56,917 nucleotides of DNA from JACRLI01 sp035542815. Its GTDB lineage: Bacteria > Eisenbacteria > RBG-16-71-46 > JACRLI01. Below the pieces are notes generated by a model. That model made no database searches, was not told where the DNA came from, and worked only from the letters and a program-made list of their open reading frames with translations. The stretch lies in the NCBI GenBank assembly GCA_035542815.1, contig DATKKS010000005.1, positions 1 to 56,917 of the forward strand. Reading direction: 5' to 3'. Made by a program: the position numbers and the translations under genes. This document shows positions 8,592 to 17,116 of this stretch, in pieces. Positions within the stretch are counted from its first letter, which is position 1. Each line of letters begins with the position of its first letter.

Positions 8592-9212
8592 CTACCTCTC
8601 GATCAGCACCGCGCGCACCGGGCTGGCGTCCACCCCGACCAGCTTCAGCGGCGCGGCCAGCAGCTCGTACTCCCCCGGCTCCACGTGGGACAGGTCCAGG
8701 TTCTCGAGGATCGCGACGCCGCCGCGCAGCAGCGCCACGTGGTTGGACATGCTGCGGCTGTCGAAGGCATCCACCGAGGGCACGTCCACCCCGACCAGCT
8801 TGAGGCCCCGGGCCGCCAGCCACCCGCCGAGGCCCTCGCCCAGGTGCGGGAAGCCCTCGTCGAACTGGGTGGCGTGGAACCGGCGGCAGGTCCTCAGCAG
8901 CAGCCGCTCGGTGCCCGCCCACGGCACGCCCGCCAGGTCCTCGGGGCGGATCTCCGCCACCTCGCCCACGTCGAACACCCGCGCCGGGCCCAGGTATGCC
9001 TCCAGCGGCACGTGGGCGATGTCCGCGCCGCGGTCTAGGAAGTGCAGCGGGGCATCGGCGTGCGCGCCCAGGTGCACCGTGGCGCGGATCTCGGTGACGT
9101 TCACCGCGTCCCCGCGCTCGCGGCTCATGGTCGGGCGCAGGCTCAAGGGCACGTCCCCCGGCCACACCGCGGCATTGATCGAGACCGGCGGGCTGATGTC
9201 ATGGATCTTCAC
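8592..9212 (-). CDS. kynB: Kynurenine formamidase / cyclase-family hydrolase
   Basis: This 206-residue metal-dependent hydrolase begins at GTG 9212 with GGAGG upstream. The signature HxGxHxDAPxH is present as HLGAHADAPLH (residues 47-57), providing the divalent-metal ligands of the bacterial cyclase family, whose characterised members hydrolyse N-formylkynurenine. Length and the opening IHDISPPVSINAAVWPGDVP match KynB. Its GTG overlaps the TGA of the LOG-family gene by 4 nt, and a kynureninase-like gene lies two positions upstream, which supports a role in tryptophan degradation. Tryptophan dioxygenase is not in the window, so the exact substrate is inferred. Confidence 0.85.
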   Translation of the reverse strand: MKIHDISPPVSINAAVWPGDVPLSLRPTMSRERGDAVNVTEIRATVHLGAHADAPLHFLDRGADIAHVPLEAYLGPARVFDVGEVAEIRPEDLAGVPWAGTERLLLRTCRRFHATQFDEGFPHLGEGLGGWLAARGLKLVGVDVPSVDAFDSRSMSNHVALLRGGVAILENLDLSHVEPGEYELLAAPLKLVGVDASPVRAVLIER

Positions 9213-9823
9213 GAGGCTCCTCCGTCCCGGGCGCGCCCGGGCGCTCCGGCCAGCACCCGGCGCACCGCCTCCTCGGGGTCGCGGGCGAACGACACCAGGG
9301 CCAGGGCTTCCGCCGGGAGGCCCAGGCCGCCCGGGCCCGCGGACAGCAGCTCCTGCAGCCCCGGCCCCATCACCACCAGGGGCGCGGGCCGGCGGGCCCC
9401 GACCCACATCAGGTTCCACACCAGGAACAGCTCCACCGCGGTGCCGATCCCCCCGGGCAGGACCAGGAAGCCGTCCGGCTCCTCGGTGAGCACCCGCAGC
9501 CGCTCGAAGAGGTCCGGCGTGGGCTGCTCCACGCTCAGGTAGGCGTTGGGGCGGCGCCCCCGGAAGGAGTCCACGGTCACCCCGATGGTGCGGCCGCCGG
9601 CCTCGCGCGCGGCCCGGCTCACCGCCTCCATCACCCCGCCGTAGCCGCCGCTCATCACCACCGCGCCGCGCTCCGCCAGGCGCCGGCCCACCTCGGCCGC
9701 CAGGGCCGCCTCGGGCGAGCCGGGCGCGGCGGTGGAGCTGCCGTACACGGCGATGATCCGGCCCCCGGCGGGGCCGCCCCGGGCCTCCGCCCCGCGGGGG
9801 GCCGCGGCGCCCGCGGCGCTCAC
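9209..9823 (-). CDS. LOG-family nucleotide hydrolase (TIGR00725/TIGR00730 type)
   Basis: This 204-residue Rossmann-fold protein carries the LOG signature PGGIGTAVE near residue 118, plus the conserved SGGYGGVMEAVSRAA helix. Relatives cleave nucleoside 5'-monophosphates to the base (cytokinin-activating phosphoribohydrolase) or related nucleotides. It starts at GTG 9823, overlapping the kynureninase stop by 4 nt, and its own stop overlaps the start of kynB by 4 nt, so three proteins are coupled. The N-terminal 20 residues are low-complexity Ala/Gly/Arg. Why a LOG protein sits inside a kynurenine operon is unclear. Confidence 0.85.
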   Translation of the reverse strand: MSAAGAAAPRGAEARGGPAGGRIIAVYGSSTAAPGSPEAALAAEVGRRLAERGAVVMSGGYGGVMEAVSRAAREAGGRTIGVTVDSFRGRRPNAYLSVEQPTPDLFERLRVLTEEPDGFLVLPGGIGTAVELFLVWNLMWVGARRPAPLVVMGPGLQELLSAGPGGLGLPAEALALVSFARDPEEAVRRVLAGAPGRARDGGAS

Positions 9824-10998
9824 CGCCCGACCTCCCGGCTGATCCGGTGCAGCTGCTGCACCGCCTCGTCCAGCTCGTCCTCGCGGGTGTAGAAGTGCGG
9901 CGACATGCGCACCCCCGCGTCGGGCCGCCAGTCCACGATGATCTCGCGGCGGATCAGCTGCTCCGCCACGCGGTCCGGGTGCGGCACGTCGAAGCTCACC
10001 GTGCCCCCGCGCCGCCCGGGCTCGCGCGGGGTGCGGGTGCGGATGCCCAGCTCGCGGGCCCACTCCAGCATCCGCCCGGTCAGGCGCAGGCTCTTCTCGC
10101 GGATGGCCGGCACGCCCACCCGGCGCACGATCTCGTACCCCGGGCGGGCCGCGTACAGGCACGGCACGTGCGGGGTGCCGTTGAGGAAGCGGTAGGGACC
10201 CGCGGCCAGCTCCATGCGCGGCTCGAAGGCGAACGGCCGCTGGTGGGCCATCCAGCCGGTGAACGCCGGCTCCAGGCGCTCGCGCAGCGCGGGCTTCACG
10301 TACAGGTAGCCGGCCCCCGGCCCGCCGCACAGCCACTTCACCGAGCCGCCGGCCAGCACGTCCAGGTCCCAGGCGGCCACGTCCACCGGCAGCGTGCCCA
10401 CCGACTGGTAGGCGTCCAGCATCACGATCGCGCCCACCTCGTGGGCCCGGCGGATCACCGGCTCCACGTCCACCACGTAGGCGCTGCGGAAGAGCACGTG
10501 CGAGAGGGCCACCACCCGGGTGCGCTCGTCGATCCGCTCCACGATCCGCTCCGCGGGCACCGAGATGCCGTCGGCCGAGGGCACCGGCACCAGCCGCGCG
10601 CCGCGCCGGGCCTCGCCCTGGTACAGGTACACCACCGAGGGAAAATCCAGCTCGGTGTACACCAGGCCGTCGCGCTCCGGCGGGTAGTCCAGCGCCGAGA
10701 GCACGATGGCCTCGGCGGTGGTGACGTTGGGCAGCATGGTCACGGTGTCGGGCGGGGCGCCGATGAGCGGGGCCAGCAGGTTCCCCAGCTCCACCGCCAG
10801 CTCCCACCAGCCCTCGTTCCAGGCCCGCACGCCGCGCGCCTCCCACGTGTCCGAGTACTCCCGGAGCGCGGCGTGCACGCCGCGCGGCATGGCCCCCAGG
10901 GAGTGGCTGATCATGTAGATGGTCCGCTCCAGGATCGCGAACTCGTGGCGGTGCTCCAGGAGCGGGTCGGCGGCGGCAGGCGCGGCGGGAGTCGGCAT
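9820..10998 (-). CDS. kynU: Class V aminotransferase-fold PLP enzyme, kynureninase-like
   Basis: This 392-residue PLP enzyme has the Schiff-base lysine at Lys221 in GGSVKWLCGGPG, the PLP-ring Asp195 in MLDAYQSVG, and an N-terminal SHSLGAMP that resembles the NSLG segment of kynureninases. Kynureninase cleaves kynurenine to anthranilate and alanine, which fits the kynurenine formamidase two genes downstream. A cysteine-desulfurase-like role is less likely because no catalytic Cys loop is seen. It is the first gene of the coupled operon; GAGG precedes the ATG at 10998, and a perfect TATAAT lies 66 nt upstream of the start codon on the minus strand. Confidence 0.8.
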   Translation of the reverse strand: MPTPAAPAAADPLLEHRHEFAILERTIYMISHSLGAMPRGVHAALREYSDTWEARGVRAWNEGWWELAVELGNLLAPLIGAPPDTVTMLPNVTTAEAIVLSALDYPPERDGLVYTELDFPSVVYLYQGEARRGARLVPVPSADGISVPAERIVERIDERTRVVALSHVLFRSAYVVDVEPVIRRAHEVGAIVMLDAYQSVGTLPVDVAAWDLDVLAGGSVKWLCGGPGAGYLYVKPALRERLEPAFTGWMAHQRPFAFEPRMELAAGPYRFLNGTPHVPCLYAARPGYEIVRRVGVPAIREKSLRLTGRMLEWARELGIRTRTPREPGRRGGTVSFDVPHPDRVAEQLIRREIIVDWRPDAGVRMSPHFYTREDELDEAVQQLHRISREVGR

Positions 10999-11064
10999 GC
11001 GTGGACCTCGCGGGTGAGGGTGGCGGGGCGGCGCCTCCCGGCCGGGGGGGCGCCGGGGGCCTCC

Positions 11065-11070
11065 ATTATA
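11065..11070 (-). promoter_or_regulatory. Candidate -10 element (TATAAT) of the kynureninase operon
   Basis: A perfect TATAAT is read on the minus strand upstream of the ATG at 10998. No good -35 hexamer lies at 16-18 nt. In DNA this G+C-rich an exact -10 consensus is unlikely by chance, but this is a sequence call only. Confidence 0.45.
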
Positions 11071-11141
11071 GCCCACCGCCGCCGCCGAATCCGCAGCCGC
11101 GCGGCGGCCGGCCGGCGCTGCCGGGCGGGCGGCGGCCCGCG

Positions 11142-11990
11142 CTACTGGGCCGGCGGCCAGCCGACCCAGCGGATGCCGGGCACGCCCCGGAAGCGCCGCG
11201 CCATCACTTCCAGGGCCTCGGGGTTGTCGTCGGCCAGGACGAAGCGGCGGCCCAGGGCCAGGCACGCCGCGCCGGTGGTGCCGCTCCCGGCGAAAAAGTC
11301 CAGCACCGTGTCCCCCGGGCGCGAGGAGGCCGCCACGATGCGGGTGAGGATCCCGAGCGGCTTCTGGGTGGGGTAGCCGGTGCGCTCCGGGCCGCGCGTC
11401 GGCACGATGGTGTGCCACCACGTGTCGGTGGGCAGCTTGCCGCGCGCGGCCTTCTCCGGCCCCACCAGCCCGGGCGCCATGTAGGGGATGCGCTGCACCG
11501 CGTCGGCGTTGAAGGTGTAGCCGGCGGGGTCGCGCGCGTACACCAGGATGTTGTCGTGCTTGGGCGGCCACTTCCGGCGGGTGCGCGCGCCGTAGTCGTA
11601 CGCCCAGATCACCTCGTTGAGGAAGCACTCCCGGCCGAAGATGCCGTCCAGGAGCACCTTGCAGTAGTGGACCTCCCGGTAGTCGATGTGGAGGTAGAGG
11701 CTCCCGCGCGGCGCGAGGACCCGGCGGGCCTCCACCAGGCGCGGCTCGAGGAAGCCCAGGTAGTCGTCGAACAGGTCCGCGAAGGACCGCGTGCCGAGCG
11801 GCAGCGTCCGGTAGCGCTTCCCCCCGAAGCCGGTGCGGTCGCCGGCCTTCGAGCGGACCGTCCGGATCCGGGTGCGCGCCTGACGCCGGCCGGTGTTGAA
11901 CGGCGGGTCGATGTAGATCAGCCCGGCCGAGCCGGCCGGCAGCCGCCGGAGCAGCGGCAGGTTGTCGCCGAAGTGGATCTCGTGCCGCAT
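11142..11990 (-). CDS. Site-specific DNA methyltransferase, beta class (N6-adenine or N4-cytosine), apparently orphan
   Basis: This 282-residue enzyme has the catalytic motif IV DPPF (residues 28-31, followed by NTG) before the SAM-binding motif I FAGSGTT (233-239). That order is the beta-class arrangement. TGYPTQKP upstream of motif I is the usual motif X region. No restriction endonuclease, specificity subunit or repair gene lies nearby, so it may be a solitary regulatory or phage-derived methyltransferase. GGGAGG precedes the ATG at 11990, and a TAGTGT box lies further upstream. The target sequence cannot be predicted from this protein by eye. Confidence 0.9.
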   Translation of the reverse strand: MRHEIHFGDNLPLLRRLPAGSAGLIYIDPPFNTGRRQARTRIRTVRSKAGDRTGFGGKRYRTLPLGTRSFADLFDDYLGFLEPRLVEARRVLAPRGSLYLHIDYREVHYCKVLLDGIFGRECFLNEVIWAYDYGARTRRKWPPKHDNILVYARDPAGYTFNADAVQRIPYMAPGLVGPEKAARGKLPTDTWWHTIVPTRGPERTGYPTQKPLGILTRIVAASSRPGDTVLDFFAGSGTTGAACLALGRRFVLADDNPEALEVMARRFRGVPGIRWVGWPPAQ

Positions 11991-12051
11991 CGCGCCTCCC
12001 CCGCGGCCCCCGACACTAGCACAGGCGGCCCGCGGCGGAATCCAACGCCAC

Positions 12052-12088
12052 GGCCCCGGGCGGCACGCCGCCCGGGGCCTCGCGTTTT
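12052..12088. terminator. Perfect 12-bp GC hairpin downstream of mscL
   Basis: GGCCCCGGGCGG (12052-12063) pairs perfectly with 12068-12079 around a CACG loop. A TTTT run follows at 12085-12088 on the plus strand only. The hairpin lies 26 nt past the mscL stop (minus strand). Without a T-tract on that strand, it is a plausible but atypical terminator or 3'-end stabiliser. Confidence 0.5.
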
Positions 12089-12104
12089 CGGGCTTCCGGA
12101 GGAT

Positions 12105-12509
12105 CTAGGCCAGGCCGCTCTGGCAGAAGCGGCACTTCTTGGCCACCGCCAGCACGCTCTCGCCGCAGGTCGGGCAGGTCTTCATGGGCGGGCCGGCCGG
12201 GGCCGGGGCCGGCCGGATCAGCGCCTTGGTGACCATGAACACCACGAAGGCGATGATCACGAAGTCCACCACGTTGCCCACGAACGCCCCGTACTTGACC
12301 GCGTTGGCGACGCTCCCGTCGGCCTTGTGCGACAGCGCCAGCTCCAGGTCGCGCCACGCCCCGCCCGGGATCAGCAGGCCGATGACCGGCATCAGCACGT
12401 CGCCCACCAGGGACGAGACCACCTTGCCCACCGCGCCGCCGATGATCACGCCCACGGCCAGCGCCAGTGCGTTGGTCTGCATCAGGAACTTCTTGAACTC
12501 GTTCCACAT
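12105..12509 (-). CDS. mscL: Large-conductance mechanosensitive channel MscL with C-terminal zinc ribbon
   Basis: This 134-residue inner-membrane channel opens on membrane stretch to release solutes in hypo-osmotic shock. The family start MWNEFKKFLMQTNALALAVG and the TM1 pore segment VIIGGAVGKVVSSLVGDVLMP are clear, and TM2 is DFVIIAFVVFMVTKAL. Instead of the usual short helical bundle, the C-terminus carries CPTCGESVLAVAKKCRFC, a four-cysteine rubredoxin-like knuckle (CxxC...CxxC). The ATG at 12509 is preceded by AAGGAGG; the longer frame to 12599 is rejected. It is probably monocistronic. Confidence 0.95.
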   Translation of the reverse strand: MWNEFKKFLMQTNALALAVGVIIGGAVGKVVSSLVGDVLMPVIGLLIPGGAWRDLELALSHKADGSVANAVKYGAFVGNVVDFVIIAFVVFMVTKALIRPAPAPAGPPMKTCPTCGESVLAVAKKCRFCQSGLA

Positions 12510-12701
12510 GATCGGCCTCCTTGCGGATGGTGGGAGCGCCACGGCCGCCGGCCCGCGCTTCACGCCGGCGGGCCGGCCCCGCCCCGGGATGGACGCCACG
12601 CGGCGCGATGAGTATGGTAGATTCCGTACGCTGGACCCAGCGGCATGTCAACCTCAAACCGGCCCGCCGACCCGCGGGCCCAAGCCCAAGGAAGGCCGCC
12701 C

Positions 12702-13838
<1,137 letters not shown>

Positions 13839-13844
13839 GCGGCT

Positions 13845-14414
13845 CTAGGGCGCGGGCACCTTCCCCCGGACCTGGGTGAAGTAGACCTCCCGGGTCAGCC
13901 CCAGCAGCGTCACGTCCTTCCACTGGCCGTCCCGGAACTCGTGGGCGGCGAGCTGCCCTTCCACCGGCGCGAACTTCTTGAACAGCTCGATCGAGCGCAG
14001 GTTGTCGGACAGGACGTAGATGTACAGCTTGTGCAGGGCCAGCTCCGAGAAGGCGTACTCGAACAGGCAGTTGAGCACCTCCACCCCCAGGTGCTTCCCC
14101 CAGTGCTCCTTCTCGCCCAGGATGATGCTCACCACCCCGCGGCCCTTGCGCCAGTCGATGTCCGAGACGGCGCAGTAGCCGATCGGGACGGGCGCGGGCC
14201 CCGAGGCGGCGCCCTCGCCGGCGTGCAGGACCAGCAGGAACACGTCCCGCCCCCCGCGGATCATCCGGTCGTACCAGATCTCCTGGCCCAGGTCGGTGCA
14301 CGGCAGGGAGGAGAAGAAGGACTCCCGGATGTCGGGGTCGTTGCGCCACTGCTTGAGCAGCCCCAGGTGCTCCCGCTCCACCGGGACCAGCTTGACTCGC
14401 TTTCCGAAGAGCAT
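13845..14414 (-). CDS. GNAT-family N-acetyltransferase
   Basis: This 189-residue protein has the RimJ/RimL-like GNAT layout: an N-terminal LVPVEREHL strand-helix, the acetyl-CoA-binding region around ILGEKEHWGKHLGVEV (the Q/RxxGxG/A loop is degenerate as HWGKHLG), and the final IYVLSDNLRSIELFKKF motif. It follows the DegT aminotransferase by 43 nt on the same strand. An aminotransferase followed by an N-acetyltransferase is the usual pair for making N-acetylated amino-deoxy sugars (compare WecE/WecD or PseC/PseH), so a nucleotide-sugar substrate is the best guess. Confidence 0.85.
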   Translation of the reverse strand: MLFGKRVKLVPVEREHLGLLKQWRNDPDIRESFFSSLPCTDLGQEIWYDRMIRGGRDVFLLVLHAGEGAASGPAPVPIGYCAVSDIDWRKGRGVVSIILGEKEHWGKHLGVEVLNCLFEYAFSELALHKLYIYVLSDNLRSIELFKKFAPVEGQLAAHEFRDGQWKDVTLLGLTREVYFTQVRGKVPAP

Positions 14415-14457
14415 GCGCCCTCCATCCCCCGCGCGCAGCCGCGCGGCGGGCGGCCGC

Positions 14458-15582
14458 CTAGCTGAGGAACGCCTTCACCTGCGCCACCACGACCTCGAAG
14501 ATCTCGTCGGTCATGTCGTAGTACAGAGGCAACGTCACGATCTCCTTCCACACCCGGTCGGTCACCGGGAGCGGCTGGGCGTACGGCTTGAAGACCGGCT
14601 GAAGGTGGTTCGGGATGTAGTGGACGCCCACGTCAATCCAGTGGTCCTTCAGGGCGTCCATCAGCGCGTCGCGGTTCTGCACCCGCACCACGTAGAAGAA
14701 GTGGGCGGTCTCGTCGTAGTTCCGCTGCAGCAGCGTGACCCCCGGGAGCCCGCGCAACGCCTCGTCGTACTTGCGCACGTAGCGGCGCTTCTTGTCCATG
14801 AACTGCTGGAGCTTCCGGAGCTGGCACAGGCCGATGGCGGCGTTGATGTTGCTCATGTGGTAGCGGTAGCCGAGGGTGGTGACGTCGTAGAACCACCCGC
14901 GGTGCTCGCGGTAGCGCCGGTAGGTCTCCTTCTGCACCCCCAGGATCCGCTTGGTGCGGACCAGCTCCGCCATCGCGTCGCTCTCGGTGCACACCGCGCC
15001 GCCCTCGCCGCAGGTGATGTTCTTGATCGGGTCGAAGCTGAAGCAGGTGGCGTCCCCGAAGGTGCCGATGTACCGCCCGTGGTAGCGCGAGCCGAAGGCG
15101 TGCGCGCCGTCCTCCAGCAGCAGCAGGCCGCGCTCGCGGCACAGCGCGGTGAGCGCGTCCAGGTCGCACGCCTGGCCGCCGTAGTGCACCGGCAGGAGGG
15201 CCTTGGTCCGGGGCGTGATCCGCCGGCGGGCGTCCTCCACGTCCATGTTCAGGGTGTCCTCGCGCACGTCGCAGAACACCGGCGCCGCGCCGGTCTGGAG
15301 GATCGCCTGGATGGTGGCCACGAAGGTCAGGGACGGCACCACCACCTCGTCCCCCGGCCCGATGCCGAGGGCGTCGAGGGCGATGTGGATGGCGGAGGTG
15401 CCGGTGTTGACCGCGATGACGTGCTTCGCCCCCAGCAGCTCCTTGACCCGCTCCTCGAACTCCTTCACCACCGTCCCGATGCCGAGCCACCGCGAGTTGA
15501 AGACCGCCCGGACGGCGTCCACCTCCTCCTCGCCGAGGGAGGGCAGCTGGAGCGGGATGTGCTGGGACGAAGCGGAGTGCAT
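14458..15582 (-). CDS. DegT/DnrJ/EryC1/StrS-family sugar aminotransferase
   Basis: This 374-residue PLP enzyme transfers an amino group to a keto nucleotide sugar. The PLP lysine is Lys187 in FSFDPIKNITCGEGG, and the LEDGAHAFGSRYHGR segment binds the cofactor phosphate. The start at 15582 has GGAGG 7 nt upstream, and a TACCCT box is visible further upstream. It is the first gene of a unit with the GNAT acetyltransferase. The likely product is an N-acetylated aminosugar for surface glycans; the exact sugar is unknown because no dehydratase or glycosyltransferase is adjacent. Confidence 0.92.
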   Translation of the reverse strand: MHSASSQHIPLQLPSLGEEEVDAVRAVFNSRWLGIGTVVKEFEERVKELLGAKHVIAVNTGTSAIHIALDALGIGPGDEVVVPSLTFVATIQAILQTGAAPVFCDVREDTLNMDVEDARRRITPRTKALLPVHYGGQACDLDALTALCRERGLLLLEDGAHAFGSRYHGRYIGTFGDATCFSFDPIKNITCGEGGAVCTESDAMAELVRTKRILGVQKETYRRYREHRGWFYDVTTLGYRYHMSNINAAIGLCQLRKLQQFMDKKRRYVRKYDEALRGLPGVTLLQRNYDETAHFFYVVRVQNRDALMDALKDHWIDVGVHYIPNHLQPVFKPYAQPLPVTDRVWKEIVTLPLYYDMTDEIFEVVVAQVKAFLS

Positions 15583-15771
15583 GGATGGGCCTCCGTGGGC
15601 GTGAATGCCGGCTGAGGACGCCGCGCGCTTCCGATGCCCGGCCAGGGTAGCCGATGGCCGGGGTGGTGTCCACGCGGGGGCGGGCGTGGCGCGGTGCGGC
15701 GGGCGCATGGGCGTGCGCCCCCAGGCGCAGACGGCCGCGGCGCCCAGCGGCGGGCGCATTGCCATGCGCCC

Positions 15772-16863
15772 CTACAGGCGGCCGGCTTGCTGCGCGGCGG
15801 CCTTGAGGTCCGCCAGCATCGGCCCGCGCTCGCGGTACAGCCGCCGCAGCGGGCGCGGCGCGTGCCGCGCCAGGGCGTAGGCGGCGAGAATGGGCAGGCC
15901 CACGGTGCTGTCCAGGTAGCACACCACCGTGCCGGGGAGCTGCGAGGGGTCCACCTTGCCCCAGGACACCGCTTCGGACGGGGTGGCGCCGGAGAGCCCG
16001 CCGGTGTCGGGCCGCGCGTCGGTGATCTGCAGGAAGTAGTCGTGCCCCTGCTCCTCGATCCCCAGGACCTCCTGGATCTGGGGCTCGGTCTGGAGCACGA
16101 AGTTCTTGGGGCTCCCGCCGCCGATCAGCAGCACGCCGCTCTTCCCGCCGCGCTTGGCGCGCAGCACCAGCGCCGCGGTCTCGTTCACGTCCAGGTTGGG
16201 ATCCAGCACCAGCTGCGAGCCGAACAGCGCCTTGCCGGCGATGTTCATGCCGATGGAGCTGTCGCCCGGGGAGCTGGTGTACACCGGCACGTCGCACTGC
16301 CAGCACACCGAGAGCAGCGAGCGGTCGCCGCGCCCCAGGAGCTTCTCGCGCTCGGCCAGGTACTTGCCCGCCAGCCAGTGGAACTCCGCGCTGCCCATGG
16401 GGCGCTGGAACTCGGGGGCCTCGATCATCTGGCGGAAGAACTCGTCGGTGGACAGCAGCACGTGGTAGTCGAAGAAGATGTCGTAGATGCGCACCACGCC
16501 GTGCCGGCGCAGGTCCACGTCGCTGGCCATGGGGCTGCCCAGGTGCATCGGCAGGTCCAGTGCGTAGTGGGCGTCGTGGTACAGGTTGGCCCCGGTGGAC
16601 ACCACCCAGTCCACCATCCCGGCGCGGATCAGCGGGATGAGCGCCGAGATCCCCACGCCCGCCGGAGTCAGGGCGCCGGTCAGCGACATCCCCACCACCA
16701 CGTCGGGCTCCAGCATGCGCTCCGCGAACAGCCGGCAGCCCTCGCGCAGGCGGGCGGCGTTGTAGGCGAGGAAGGTATGCTCCACCAGCTCGGCCACGGT
16801 GGTGGCCGGGGTGATGGGCCGCGGCTCCAGCCGCGGGCCGGAGAGGTAGCGATGGCCGGGCAT
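15772..16863 (-). CDS. Deoxyhypusine-synthase-family protein
   Basis: This 363-residue protein shows the deoxyhypusine synthase fold: NAD-binding GANLYHDAHY, GSPMASDVDLRR and SSPGDSSIGMN segments, and the catalytic lysine Lys303 in GATPSEAVSWGKV. In eukaryotes and archaea the enzyme moves the aminobutyl group of spermidine to eIF5A; some bacterial members use polyamines instead, in homospermidine-synthase-like reactions. Bacteria lack eIF5A, so a polyamine or EF-P-independent role is inferred. ATG 16863 is preceded by AAGGAG, and a TTGAGC-N18-TAGCTT promoter-like pair lies upstream (16935-16906, minus). It diverges from the giant secreted gene. Confidence 0.9.
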   Translation of the reverse strand: MPGHRYLSGPRLEPRPITPATTVAELVEHTFLAYNAARLREGCRLFAERMLEPDVVVGMSLTGALTPAGVGISALIPLIRAGMVDWVVSTGANLYHDAHYALDLPMHLGSPMASDVDLRRHGVVRIYDIFFDYHVLLSTDEFFRQMIEAPEFQRPMGSAEFHWLAGKYLAEREKLLGRGDRSLLSVCWQCDVPVYTSSPGDSSIGMNIAGKALFGSQLVLDPNLDVNETAALVLRAKRGGKSGVLLIGGGSPKNFVLQTEPQIQEVLGIEEQGHDYFLQITDARPDTGGLSGATPSEAVSWGKVDPSQLPGTVVCYLDSTVGLPILAAYALARHAPRPLRRLYRERGPMLADLKAAAQQAGRL

Positions 16864-17116
16864 CGGGCGCTCCTTGTGAAGGCGTGGTCGGTGGGGCACG
16901 GCGGGAAGCTAGCAGAACGCGGCGGCCGGGCTCAACCGCGAAGCCCCGGGGGCAGGGCGCGCCTGGAGGGCAAACCCCACGTGTGATAGCCTTGCGGCGA
17001 GTTCGGAGCCCAGCAGCCGCCTGCTGCGGAGCGTCGCGGACCCGGCGGTTTCGCCGGCCGCCGCGGCCGGACTCATGCCGCTTCCCGCATTGCCCGGGGC
17101 GCCGGGGTGCCCCCGC

